This document shows positions 53,198-60,734 of a stretch of DNA of 64,000 nt, in pieces. The translations under genes were made by a program, and so were the position numbers. This DNA is from Spirosoma arboris (lineage in GTDB: Bacteria > Bacteroidota > Bacteroidia > Cytophagales > Spirosomataceae): positions 62,001 to 126,000 of the forward strand of contig NZ_WPIN01000015.1 in assembly GCF_009754945.1 (NCBI RefSeq), read 5' to 3'. The notes under the pieces are model-generated. The model was not told the DNA's origin. It made no database searches and worked only from the letters and a program-made list of their open reading frames with translations. Every line of letters starts with the position of its first letter. The stretch's first letter is position 1.

Positions 53198-54280
53198 TTA
53201 AATCATTAGCAACCGCCAGATTCCTGAAATCAGCAAGAGTATCAACCCGATGGGAGTCAGGACTTTCCAGCACAGGTGCATCATCTGATCGACCCGAATA
53301 CGAGGAAAAGTCCAGCGAACCCACATCTGTAGCAGTACTGCGAAGAACACTTTAGATAATAGCCAGAACCCGCCTGTGAGTTGACCCCAGAAGGTACCTG
53401 GTGCTCCACTTGTCCAGTCGGCGAGCCGGACGGGGCCGAGGTTGGGTAAGGGTGTATTCCAGCTACCCAGAAATAATACAGCTCCTAAAAACGACACCAG
53501 CAACATCATGGCATACTCGGACAGGTAGAGTAGTGCGAACCGCATTCCCGAATATTCGGTATGAAAGCCACCTACGATTTCGGACTCGCCTTCAGGCAGG
53601 TCGAAAGGGGCGCGATTGCTTTCGGCCAGTGTGCAGATGAAAAAGATGATGTAGGCAACGAATAGAAACGGATTTCGCAAGATATTCCAGGAGAAAATGC
53701 CCCCCCAACTTGTTACGTCAATACCCAGGGCTTTCAGGCCAAAGAGATAATTTGTTCCGTGGGTGTAAATGCCCTGTTGAAAACTTAGCGCCTGCAAATT
53801 CAGCGTCTGGCAGATCATCACAACACACAGAATCGTCAGGCCAAGTGGAATCTCGTAAGAAATAATCTGCGCCACCGATCGCATTGCTCCAAACAACGAG
53901 TATTTGTTATTGGACCCCCAACCCGCCATGAGTATTCCGACCACATCGAAAGAGACAATCGCCATCAGATAAAACACGCCAACAGAGGCTCCTGACCCTT
54001 GTAAATCGGGTGTGAGCGGCATCACGGCAAAACCTGCAAACACTGACGCAAAAATGATCGTTGGTGCCAGCAAAAATAGTCTTCGGTCAGCTGCCGTGGG
54101 TACAATATCTTCTTTCTGAAGCAGCTTTAGTAAATCGGCAAAGAGCTGTAGCAGACCCCATTTTCCTGTTTCCATTGGTCCAAGTCGATCCTGCATGAAC
54201 GCCGAGACTTTACGTTCGGTATACACACCAACGACTACAAAGCCGGAAGCCATTGCCAGGAAAATGGGGAGTGCAAGCAT
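53198..54280 (-). CDS. nuoH: NADH-quinone oxidoreductase subunit H, solitary
   Basis: The 360-residue product has about eight transmembrane helices. Start at the ATG at 54280, because the frame upstream runs into an inverted repeat. Diagnostic blocks are E-R-K-V-S-A-F-M-Q-D-R-L-G-P, E-I-P-L-G-L-T-I-L and F-D-L-P-E-G-E-S-E-I-V-G-G-F-H-T-E-Y-S-G, which form the quinone-site region of complex I. The other nuo genes are not adjacent. The N-terminal helix is shorter than usual. Confidence 0.93.
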   Translation of the reverse strand: MLALPIFLAMASGFVVVGVYTERKVSAFMQDRLGPMETGKWGLLQLFADLLKLLQKEDIVPTAADRRLFLLAPTIIFASVFAGFAVMPLTPDLQGSGASVGVFYLMAIVSFDVVGILMAGWGSNNKYSLFGAMRSVAQIISYEIPLGLTILCVVMICQTLNLQALSFQQGIYTHGTNYLFGLKALGIDVTSWGGIFSWNILRNPFLFVAYIIFFICTLAESNRAPFDLPEGESEIVGGFHTEYSGMRFALLYLSEYAMMLLVSFLGAVLFLGSWNTPLPNLGPVRLADWTSGAPGTFWGQLTGGFWLLSKVFFAVLLQMWVRWTFPRIRVDQMMHLCWKVLTPIGLILLLISGIWRLLMI

Positions 54281-54283
54281 ATT

Positions 54284-54351
54284 GTAGTGCCGGGCCTCTG
54301 GCCCGGTCGTGAAATCTTTTTTATACACCCGGGCCAGAGGCCCGGCACTAC
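54284..54351. repeat. perfect 23-bp GC-rich inverted repeat
   Basis: The arms GTAGTGCCGGGCCTCTGGCC... (54284-54306) and 54329-54351 are exact reverse complements around a 22-nt loop. It lies between the codirectional genes asnS (stop at 54353) and nuoH (start at 54280) and could form a transcript-internal barrier or the asnS terminator. Confidence 0.92.
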
Positions 54352-54352
54352 A

Positions 54353-55792
54353 TTAAAATTCGGCTGTTTTGGGTGCTCTTGGGAATGGGATGACATCGCG
54401 AATGTTACCCATGCCGGTTACGAACAGCACCAACCGCTCGAAGCCAAGACCAAAGCCCGCGTGTGGGGCCGAACCAAATCGGCGTGTATCCAGATACCAC
54501 CACAATACTTCTGGTTCAATACCTACTTCGTGCATCCGGGCTTCGAGTTTCTCCAGATTGTCTTCGCGTTGCGAACCGCCAATAATTTCACCGATGCCGG
54601 GGAATAGTACGTCCATCGCCCGAACGGTTTTTCCATCAGCATCCTGCTTCATGTAGAACGCCTTGATCTCGCGGGGATAATTGGTCAAGATGACGGGCTT
54701 CTTGAAGTGTTTCTCAACCAGATAACGTTCGTGTTCCGACTGCAAATCGACTCCCCAGCTTACTTCGTACTGAAACTGACCTTTCTTGGCAGGCTTTGAG
54801 TTGACCAGAATATCGATAGCTTCGGTGTAAGTCAGGCGTACGAATTCGTTGCTGATGACAAACTGAAGTTTTTCAAGCAGTCCCAATTCACTTTGTTCCT
54901 CTTTCTTTTTGGTTTTTTCTTCCTCTTTCAGGCGATTATCCAGAAAAGCCAGATCATCAGCGCAGTGTTGTAGCGCATAACGAATCACGGTTTTAACGAA
55001 GTCTTCAGCCAGATTCATATTGTCCTCCAACTCATAAAAAGCCATTTCGGGCTCAATCATCCAGAACTCGGCAAGGTGGCGAGTCGTGTTGGAGTTCTCA
55101 GCCCGGAAGGTTGGACCGAAGGTATAAATCTTACCCAAGGCCATAGCCCCTAACTCGCCCTCCAACTGACCTGATACCGTTAGATTCGTTTCGCGACCAA
55201 AGAAATCCTGGCTATAATCGACCTTGCCATCTTCGGTGAGCGGAGGTTTGGTGGCGTCGAGTGTTGTGACTCGGAACATCTCACCTGCACCTTCGGCGTC
55301 AGAAGCTGTAATAATTGGGGTGTTGAGATAAAAGAATCCGTTGTCGTTAAAATATTTATGTACCGCAAATGCCAGAGCATGCCGAATACGCAAAATTGCA
55401 CTGAAGGTATTGGTGCGGGGGCGCAGGTGGGCAATTTCGCGCAGAAATTCGAGCGAGTGCCGCTTAGGTTGTAGCGGATATTTGTCAGGATCAGCGGAGC
55501 CGTAAACGAGCACATCGGTGATTTTAACTTCGACCGCTTGTCCTGCTCCCTGCGATTCAACCAACTGACCTGTAACCGCCAGACAGGCTCCGGTCGTGAT
55601 CAGTTTCAACGTTTCTTCGGGAAGTTGACCCGCTTCCGCTACAGCCTGAATATTATTAATGGTAGAGCCATCATTAAGGGCTATGAATACGGCGTTTTTA
55701 CTTTCGCGCTTGGTGCGAACCCACCCCTTTATGGTCACGGTCGTGCCAACGTGGGTGGTTTTTAATAATTGCTGAATCGGTAAATAACTCAT
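54353..55792 (-). CDS. asnS: asparaginyl-tRNA synthetase
   Basis: Start at the ATG at 55792, as it opens directly into the OB-fold anticodon-binding domain (V-T-I-K-G-W-V-R-T-K-R). 479 residues. The class II motifs are R-T-N-T-F-S-A-I-L-R-I-R-H (motif 1 region), F-R-A-E-N-S-N-T-T-R-H-L-A-E-F (motif 2) and G-L-G-F-E-R-L-V (motif 3, ATP Arg). The M-I-E-P-E-M segment and overall length fit AsnRS rather than AspRS. Confidence 0.96.
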   Translation of the reverse strand: MSYLPIQQLLKTTHVGTTVTIKGWVRTKRESKNAVFIALNDGSTINNIQAVAEAGQLPEETLKLITTGACLAVTGQLVESQGAGQAVEVKITDVLVYGSADPDKYPLQPKRHSLEFLREIAHLRPRTNTFSAILRIRHALAFAVHKYFNDNGFFYLNTPIITASDAEGAGEMFRVTTLDATKPPLTEDGKVDYSQDFFGRETNLTVSGQLEGELGAMALGKIYTFGPTFRAENSNTTRHLAEFWMIEPEMAFYELEDNMNLAEDFVKTVIRYALQHCADDLAFLDNRLKEEEKTKKKEEQSELGLLEKLQFVISNEFVRLTYTEAIDILVNSKPAKKGQFQYEVSWGVDLQSEHERYLVEKHFKKPVILTNYPREIKAFYMKQDADGKTVRAMDVLFPGIGEIIGGSQREDNLEKLEARMHEVGIEPEVLWWYLDTRRFGSAPHAGFGLGFERLVLFVTGMGNIRDVIPFPRAPKTAEF

Positions 55793-55962
55793 ACTAGAAC
55801 GGCGACCAGATAGTGGTTGTAGTCGCAAAAGTACGGATTGTCGGTTGAAACGCCCACAGACAATTTTATTCCTCAAAAACTCGGTTCGTTAGTTACATGC
55901 CAATTGCAATCCTATTTTTGCACCGAAATGCGCCACCTTTTCCCAACGATACGCTAAACCTT

Positions 55963-56469
55963 ATGCCAATTACCCTCTACATTGTCCGTCATGCTAAGGC
56001 TGAAGATAGGGCCATGTTTATGGCTGATCACGATCGCCAGCTAACGCCAGATGGAATTATTGCGGCTGCCCGAATGGGGCGCTATTTGCACCAGAAAGGC
56101 ATTCAACCCGATAGTATTATAAGTAGCACTGCCCCTCGGGCTAAGGACACGGCGAAGGTTGTGGCTGAGCAGCTAGGCTATGATCTGGCGCAGATTCGGT
56201 TAGATGAAAAGTTATTCGATGGTGGGCCAAAGGCGTATCTGGCAGCTATTAATGCCTTGCCTGCTTCAACGCAGAGCGCTATGATCGTTGGGCACAATCC
56301 GGATGTGTCTTATCTGGCCGAATTTCTGACGCATCAAAATATAGGGTCAATGAGTAAAGGTGCAGTTATTGCCGTCACGTTTGACAACCTGAACTGGGCG
56401 GAGGTTTCTGGACGGACAGGAAGTATGGAGTTTCAGATTGGGCCGAAACAATTGCCTCATAATGACTAA
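55963..56469 (+). CDS. sixA: SixA-type phosphohistidine phosphatase
   Basis: Start at the ATG at 55963 (168 residues), where the catalytic phospho-His motif I-V-R-H-A-K-A-E-D appears in the first strand. Second histidine in M-I-V-G-H-N-P-D, Arg in S-S-T-A-P-R-A-K-D-T-A. SixA removes phosphate from histidine of phosphorelay or PTS-like carrier proteins. Two small genes follow on the same strand. Confidence 0.9.
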   Translation: MPITLYIVRHAKAEDRAMFMADHDRQLTPDGIIAAARMGRYLHQKGIQPDSIISSTAPRAKDTAKVVAEQLGYDLAQIRLDEKLFDGGPKAYLAAINALPASTQSAMIVGHNPDVSYLAEFLTHQNIGSMSKGAVIAVTFDNLNWAEVSGRTGSMEFQIGPKQLPHND

Positions 56470-56501
56470 TTTGAGAAACCGGCAGCACTACAGTAAACTA
56501 T

Positions 56502-56693
56502 ATGAATCGTAACCGTCGCATTTTCATTGTCGTTTTTATCGTCTTTACAACGGTCGTGGCCTTACTGGCTATCGACATGGCCCGGCGCACAACAGCACCC
56601 TGGAATAAACACCGGGAACTTGAGCGTGCGTTGCCTGCTAAAGATGGGACGGCCGTTGATACAATGGCGACAGACACCTTGCTTGCTCCCTAA
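56502..56693 (+). CDS. small single-pass membrane protein
   Basis: The 63-residue product has an N-terminal Arg/Asn cluster, a single hydrophobic helix (about 7-25) and a short soluble tail. It sits between sixA and the VOC gene with small gaps (32 and 5 bp), so it is probably in the same operon. Function unknown; conserved neighbours would be the main support for it being real. Confidence 0.5.
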   Translation: MNRNRRIFIVVFIVFTTVVALLAIDMARRTTAPWNKHRELERALPAKDGTAVDTMATDTLLAP

Positions 56694-56698
56694 ACAAC

Positions 56699-57088
56699 AT
56701 GCTTCAACTCGCGGCTGTACACCATATTGCTATCATTTGTTCAGATTACGACGTCTCCAAACGATTTTATACCGATGTCCTGGGGTTTTCGGTTCTGGGT
56801 GAATATTACCGGGCTGAACGACAATCCTACAAACTAGACCTGGCCCTGAATGGACAGTATCTGATTGAACTCTTCTCGTTTCCCAATCCACCCAAACGCC
56901 CTTCGCGACCTGAATCTGCCGGACTACGTCATTTAGCCTTTGCCGTGACTGACCTTGATGTTGCGATTGCGCACTTAAATGAACAGGGCGTACTAACCGA
57001 ACCTATCCGGGTAGATCAACACACCAACCGACGCTTCACCTTCTTCGCTGATCCTGACGATTTGCCATTGGAATTGTATGAGTTATAA
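56699..57088 (+). CDS. VOC-family (glyoxalase-like) metalloprotein, YaeR type
   Basis: The 129-residue product starts with H-H-I-A-I-I-C-S-D-Y-D-V-S-K-R-F-Y and has the metal ligands His (H-H-I), Glu (Y-L-I-E-L-F-S-F), His (L-R-H-L-A-F) and Glu (L-P-L-E-L-Y-E-L). The F-Y-x-D-V-L-G-F block is typical of the YaeR/GloA2 group, whose reaction is not firmly known. Possible role in detoxification of an aldehyde or glyoxal-like compound. Confidence 0.88.
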   Translation: MLQLAAVHHIAIICSDYDVSKRFYTDVLGFSVLGEYYRAERQSYKLDLALNGQYLIELFSFPNPPKRPSRPESAGLRHLAFAVTDLDVAIAHLNEQGVLTEPIRVDQHTNRRFTFFADPDDLPLELYEL

Positions 57089-57163
57089 AGGCGTGGAGCA
57101 GGGTGCGCGGTGCTGGGTATTCAGTAGTAGTCCCTGCTCCGTGCACCTTGCTCCACGCCTTTA
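57087..57163. repeat. inverted repeat of the GGAGCAAGG word family
   Basis: The left arm (57087-57117) is an imperfect reverse complement of 57132-57163, which contains CCCTGCTCCGTGCACCTTGC. The arms match closely at the outer ends and diverge near the loop. It joins the stops of two converging genes and shares its vocabulary with 1600-1678 and with the addB insertions. Confidence 0.85.
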
Positions 57164-58369
57164 AAGCACCTGGGTTAACACCCTAACCAAAGCATCCACG
57201 TCGTCTGGCGTGTTGTACAGATGGGGTGCGATGCGTAAAACGCGTGCACGGGCTGAAACTGATACATTTTCTTTCTGTAAAGCCTGCTGAATCGCCATCG
57301 GGTCGGCGTGGTCGGGTAGCCATAACCCAATCAGATGATGGCTGCGTCCTCTGCTACCGTTTTCGGGTTCGAGTTGGCAACCGAGTTTTTCCAGTACTGG
57401 CCAGGCGTCTGCCATAAGCTTGCTTGTATATGCCTGAATCCGGGATGGTTGCCAGTCGATGAGTTGCGCTAAACTGGCTTCGAGCATGGGCATTTGGAGG
57501 AAATGAGAATGCTCGCCTACGTTATAGCGATACGCTTTCGGGCGGTAAATAGGTTGGTAGTCCATCAACCGATGAAACTGATTGCTGTCGAGCCGATTCA
57601 TCCAGCTTTCTTCGAGCGGAATTCCTTCATCGAAAGCTGGACCAAAATAAGCCAATCCAAGTGAATAGGGGCCCATCAGCCATTTGTAGCCCGCACAAAC
57701 AACCGCATCGGGTTGAATTCTGGCCAGATCGAATGGAAAGGCACCAATCGCCTGAGTACCATCAATTACCAACCAGGCTCCTACTTCACGGGCGCGTTGC
57801 CCAATTGCTTCCAGGTCGAAACAAATGCCATACATCCAGTGAACCGGTGGTACAACAACTAAAGCTGTATTGGAGTCAATCGCATCCAATAGTCGTTCGT
57901 TCCAGATGCTTCCTTTAGGAAACTCGTCGGGCATACCGACGGTCGTGATGGTTAGCCCTCGTTCAGTGCAGACACGGCTCCAGGCATATACATCACTTGG
58001 GAATTCATCACCAATTAGTACAATTTTCTGCCCAGCCTGAATACCCGGTTTATTCGTCAGATTACGGGCGACTACGGCCATTCCATACGACACAGAGGGC
58101 ACAATTGCGATCCGATCTGGATCGAGCGTTCCGGCATTCCGGTTATTGATGAGCGTCGAGAACAACTCCCGAACTCGTATGGCTCCGCTGAAGAAATCAT
58201 CGGGTCGTAATCCGAAAGGGTTTACCTGTTGAGAAAGGGCTGCATGACCAACCTGTTCAACAGCTTTGCTGAATGGGGCTCGGGTGGCACAATTTAGATA
58301 GTGAATTCTTTCCGGTAAACTGAATTGATCTTTTTGACAGGGGAGAAGTGGTGTTTCAACAGCAGGCAT
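57161..58369 (-). CDS. class V aminotransferase / cysteine-desulfurase-fold PLP enzyme
   Basis: The 402-residue product has the PLP Lys229 (V-C-A-G-Y-K-W) and Asp203 (W-L-V-I-D-G-T-Q-A). It contains S-V-S-Y-G-M-A-V-V, V-V-V-P-P-V-H-W and an N-terminal R-I-H-Y-L-N-C-A-T. The fold is that of the class V aminotransferases that include SufS-like and isopenicillin-epimerase-like proteins. No desulfurase active-site Cys loop was recognised, so an aminotransferase, epimerase or lyase role is more likely. Confidence 0.85.
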   Translation of the reverse strand: MPAVETPLLPCQKDQFSLPERIHYLNCATRAPFSKAVEQVGHAALSQQVNPFGLRPDDFFSGAIRVRELFSTLINNRNAGTLDPDRIAIVPSVSYGMAVVARNLTNKPGIQAGQKIVLIGDEFPSDVYAWSRVCTERGLTITTVGMPDEFPKGSIWNERLLDAIDSNTALVVVPPVHWMYGICFDLEAIGQRAREVGAWLVIDGTQAIGAFPFDLARIQPDAVVCAGYKWLMGPYSLGLAYFGPAFDEGIPLEESWMNRLDSNQFHRLMDYQPIYRPKAYRYNVGEHSHFLQMPMLEASLAQLIDWQPSRIQAYTSKLMADAWPVLEKLGCQLEPENGSRGRSHHLIGLWLPDHADPMAIQQALQKENVSVSARARVLRIAPHLYNTPDDVDALVRVLTQVL

Positions 58370-58461
58370 AAGCGATACGACAAAAATTAGTTAGATGATG
58401 AAAAGTTATTCTGGCACGGGGTTTGTTTAATCTATTCTGCAACGTAAACAGTACCATTTTT

Positions 58462-58998
58462 ATGAATACCCTTTTGGGCATTGGTTCCCGAGTCAGTCAC
58501 GCCGAGTTTGGCGATGGTGTCATTATTAATCTGAAAGCCAATGGATACACCACTACGTTTCTGCAGCATGGCGTGAAGATAATCAAATTCGATGCGCCCC
58601 TGACCATTATCGAAGCCCTTGAACCCGATGGCGACTTGGTTAGTCTGTTTGATGTTGAGCAGGCACTAACGCGAGTGCTCCAGAAATGGGTCGATCAAAC
58701 GGAACTAGTACCGCTTGGAGATAAGTGGAAAGGAGGAAAGTTGATCCTGAAACCGGGCCGGGCTGATTTGTCGCAGAAAGAAATGCCGATCGATGCCTTC
58801 TTTCACAAAATTGTGATGGTTCGCGACCGCCTGCGTGTGCTCGAACAGCGCATCAACGCCAGCCCACTCGATGACGAAGAGAAAGTCAATATTCAACAAT
58901 ATATCACTCGCATTTACGGTAGCCTGACTTCGTTCAATATACTGTTCAAAAACCAGTACCAACAGTTTATTGGGGAGAAAACCACAGCAGACGCGTAG
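58462..58998 (+). CDS. hypothetical protein with an N-terminal tudor-like domain
   Basis: Start at the ATG at 58462 (178 residues). The opening I-G-S-R-V-S-H-A-E-F-G-D-G-V-I resembles the C-terminal tudor domain of UvrD/PcrA and RapA-type proteins (pattern V-x-H-x-x-F-G-x-G-x-V), which contacts RNA polymerase. The rest is helical and charged, with R-D-R-L-R-V-L-E-Q-R-I-N. It may bind RNA polymerase or nucleic acid; this is inferred from the motif only. Confidence 0.75.
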   Translation: MNTLLGIGSRVSHAEFGDGVIINLKANGYTTTFLQHGVKIIKFDAPLTIIEALEPDGDLVSLFDVEQALTRVLQKWVDQTELVPLGDKWKGGKLILKPGRADLSQKEMPIDAFFHKIVMVRDRLRVLEQRINASPLDDEEKVNIQQYITRIYGSLTSFNILFKNQYQQFIGEKTTADA

Positions 58999-59067
58999 TC
59001 CGCAGATACGCATTCTGACGACATTAGTAGCTTACATGTTTCATATAGTTTTGGGTTAGTTAGATTG

Positions 59068-59107
59068 GGGGTTCCCCGCCGTCGGCTTCGACAGCGGGGA
59101 CTTTTTT
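59068..59107 (+). terminator. intrinsic terminator
   Basis: A TCCCCGC ... GCGGGGA stem (about 59074-59098) is followed by seven T residues, downstream of the tudor-like gene and just before the 40-bp inverted repeat. Confidence 0.85.
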
Positions 59108-59109
59108 TG

Positions 59110-59212
59110 ACCGGGATTTTTCTTGATTCAACTGACTGACTATGATTTTAGCATTAAACTTTCTTTGAAAGCAAAATCATAGTCAGTCAGTTGAATCAAG
59201 AAAAATCCCGGT
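59110..59212. repeat. perfect 40-bp inverted repeat overlapping the 3' end of xerD
   Basis: The arms at 59110-59149 and 59173-59212 are exact reverse complements. The outer end (AAAATCCCGGTTCCGACT) is nearly the same as that of the 19017-19123 repeat. The right arm enters the xerD coding sequence and supplies its last residues (N-R-D-F-S) and stop. Confidence 0.92.
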
Positions 59213-60110
59213 TCCGACTTCGCGGATGATACTCCCTGAGCGTTTGCTGCAAATAATCTCGGTCGAGGTGAGTATAGATTTCGGTGGTGGTAATCGACTC
59301 GTGACCAAGCATTTGCTGTACGGCCCGCAAATCGGCACCGCCTTCGATCAGATGCGTAGCAAAGGAGTGGCGGAACGTGTGCGGACTGATTGTCTTTTGA
59401 ATCCCTGCCTCTTCGGCCAGTTTTTTAATTGTCGTAAAGACCGTAATCCGGGAAAGTTGTTTGCCGCGAAGGTTCAGAAAAATGGTGTCTTCGTCGCCCT
59501 TCTGCACATCCAGTTGACTGCGTATGTGATCGACATAAATTCGGGTATAGTGCATCGCATCTTCGCCAATTGGAACCAGTCGAACCTTGTCGCCTTTTCC
59601 CAGCACCCGCACAAAGCCTTCGGTAAAATAGCAATTCGTCAGGCGAAGGTTTAATAACTCCGTTACACGTAATCCAGAGCTATAGAGTACTTCGAGCATG
59701 GCGCGGTCGCGCGTGCCGCCGGGCGTCGATAGGTCTATTGCCGCCAGAATAGCTTCGATTTCGGGAAAACTAAGCGTATCAGGGAGTTTTCGGCCCAGTT
59801 TGGGAGCTTCCAGCAACTGAGTTGGATCGCGATCAATTAGATTTTCGAGCAGCAGATATTTGAAAAACGACTTTATTCCCGACAGCATTCGGGCCTGACT
59901 ATGAGCAGTTAGCCCTAACTCACCAAGGTACTTCAGAAAATTCATCAATTCCTTTTCTGTCACCTGCATGGGCGTTCGGGCCGGATCAGTCAGGAGGATG
60001 TACTCATGGAGTTTTTCGGCGTCGTGCAAATATGCCTCCACTGAATTTTCGGCCAGTGAGCGTTCGAGTTTGAGGTAGTTCTTAAAGGCGTTTATATAAC
60101 TTTGCCACAT
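59196..60110 (-). CDS. xerD: tyrosine recombinase, XerD type
   Basis: The 304-residue product has the N-terminal SAM-like core-binding domain (about 1-90) and the catalytic domain with Arg148, Lys172, His244 and Arg247 (H-T-F-R-H-S), His270 (L-G-H-E-S) and nucleophile Tyr279. Length and the A-R-M-L-S-G-I-K-S-F segment fit the chromosomal XerD group that resolves dimers at dif. The last residues are encoded by the inverted repeat. No neighbouring integron or phage genes, so a housekeeping role is likely. Confidence 0.93.
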   Translation of the reverse strand: MWQSYINAFKNYLKLERSLAENSVEAYLHDAEKLHEYILLTDPARTPMQVTEKELMNFLKYLGELGLTAHSQARMLSGIKSFFKYLLLENLIDRDPTQLLEAPKLGRKLPDTLSFPEIEAILAAIDLSTPGGTRDRAMLEVLYSSGLRVTELLNLRLTNCYFTEGFVRVLGKGDKVRLVPIGEDAMHYTRIYVDHIRSQLDVQKGDEDTIFLNLRGKQLSRITVFTTIKKLAEEAGIQKTISPHTFRHSFATHLIEGGADLRAVQQMLGHESITTTEIYTHLDRDYLQQTLREYHPRSRNRDFS

Positions 60111-60114
60111 AAGT

Positions 60115-60198
60115 GATTTACGAGTTACGATTTACGAGGTACGATTTAAAATGCCGACCTCATAGATATCGTACTTCGTAAATCGTAACTCGTAAATC
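60115..60198. repeat. 31-bp inverted repeat (one mismatch) in the xerD/aroQ divergent gap
   Basis: The arms at 60115-60145 and 60168-60198 (words GATTTACGAGTTACG) match except at one base. The gap is divergent and the repeat fills it, ending one base before the aroQ start, so it cannot be a terminator for either gene; it is within or next to both promoters. Confidence 0.92.
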
Positions 60199-60627
60199 AT
60201 GAAACAAATTCTCATTATCAACGGCCCCAATCTCAATCTATTAGGCAAGCGTGAACCAACTATTTATGGTAATCGATCCTTCGTTGAGTACCTGGAAACG
60301 CTTGAAGCGAAGTTTCCGGATGTGCAACTTCGCTATTTTCAGTCGAATCACGAAGGCGAACTGATTGATAAAATTCATGAATTAGGCTTCGATGTCGATG
60401 GGATCGTGATCAATGCGGGGGCCTATACCCACACATCCATTGCTATTGCCGATGCGTTATCTGCGGTAACGGCTCCAGCTGTAGAGGTGCATATTTCCAA
60501 TGTACATGCTCGCGAGTCGTTTCGGCATCATAGTTATCTATCAGCGAAATGTAAAGGCGTTGTTGTGGGTCTGGGGCTAATGGGTTATGAAATGGCGGTG
60601 AGGTATTTAATGATGTATGAAGCATGA
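60199..60627 (+). CDS. aroQ: type II 3-dehydroquinate dehydratase
   Basis: The 142-residue product shows the type II signature I-N-G-P-N-L-N-L-L-G-K-R-E, the catalytic loop Tyr (T-I-Y-G), N-A-G-A-Y-T-H-T-S and the His of V-H-I-S-N-V-H-A-R-E. It catalyses the third step of the shikimate pathway. Forms dodecamers. The divergent repeat upstream may influence its expression. Confidence 0.96.
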   Translation: MKQILIINGPNLNLLGKREPTIYGNRSFVEYLETLEAKFPDVQLRYFQSNHEGELIDKIHELGFDVDGIVINAGAYTHTSIAIADALSAVTAPAVEVHISNVHARESFRHHSYLSAKCKGVVVGLGLMGYEMAVRYLMMYEA

Positions 60628-60650
60628 TATAAGGTATATTTTTTGCAGAT

Positions 60651-60734
60651 CATACATCATACATCATACATCATACATCATACATCATACATCATACATC
60701 ATACATCATACATCATACATCATACATCATACAT
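60651..60734 (+). repeat. heptanucleotide tandem repeat, 12 exact copies of CATACAT
   Basis: 84 bp made of twelve perfect CATACAT units end inside the start codon of the SerC-like gene (A and T of its ATG are the last two bases). The end of aroQ (TGATGTATGAAGCATGATA, near 60610-60628) is its inverse complement in words, so the array is probably an expanded arm of a hairpin. Copy number is likely to vary. Confidence 0.93.

Noticed and set aside
60643..60732. TTG-initiated extension of the SerC-like protein with an I-I-H-H-T-S-Y repeat
   Set aside because: It is a translation of the heptamer array; homologues begin at the M-I-T-F-Y-P-G-P-S segment.
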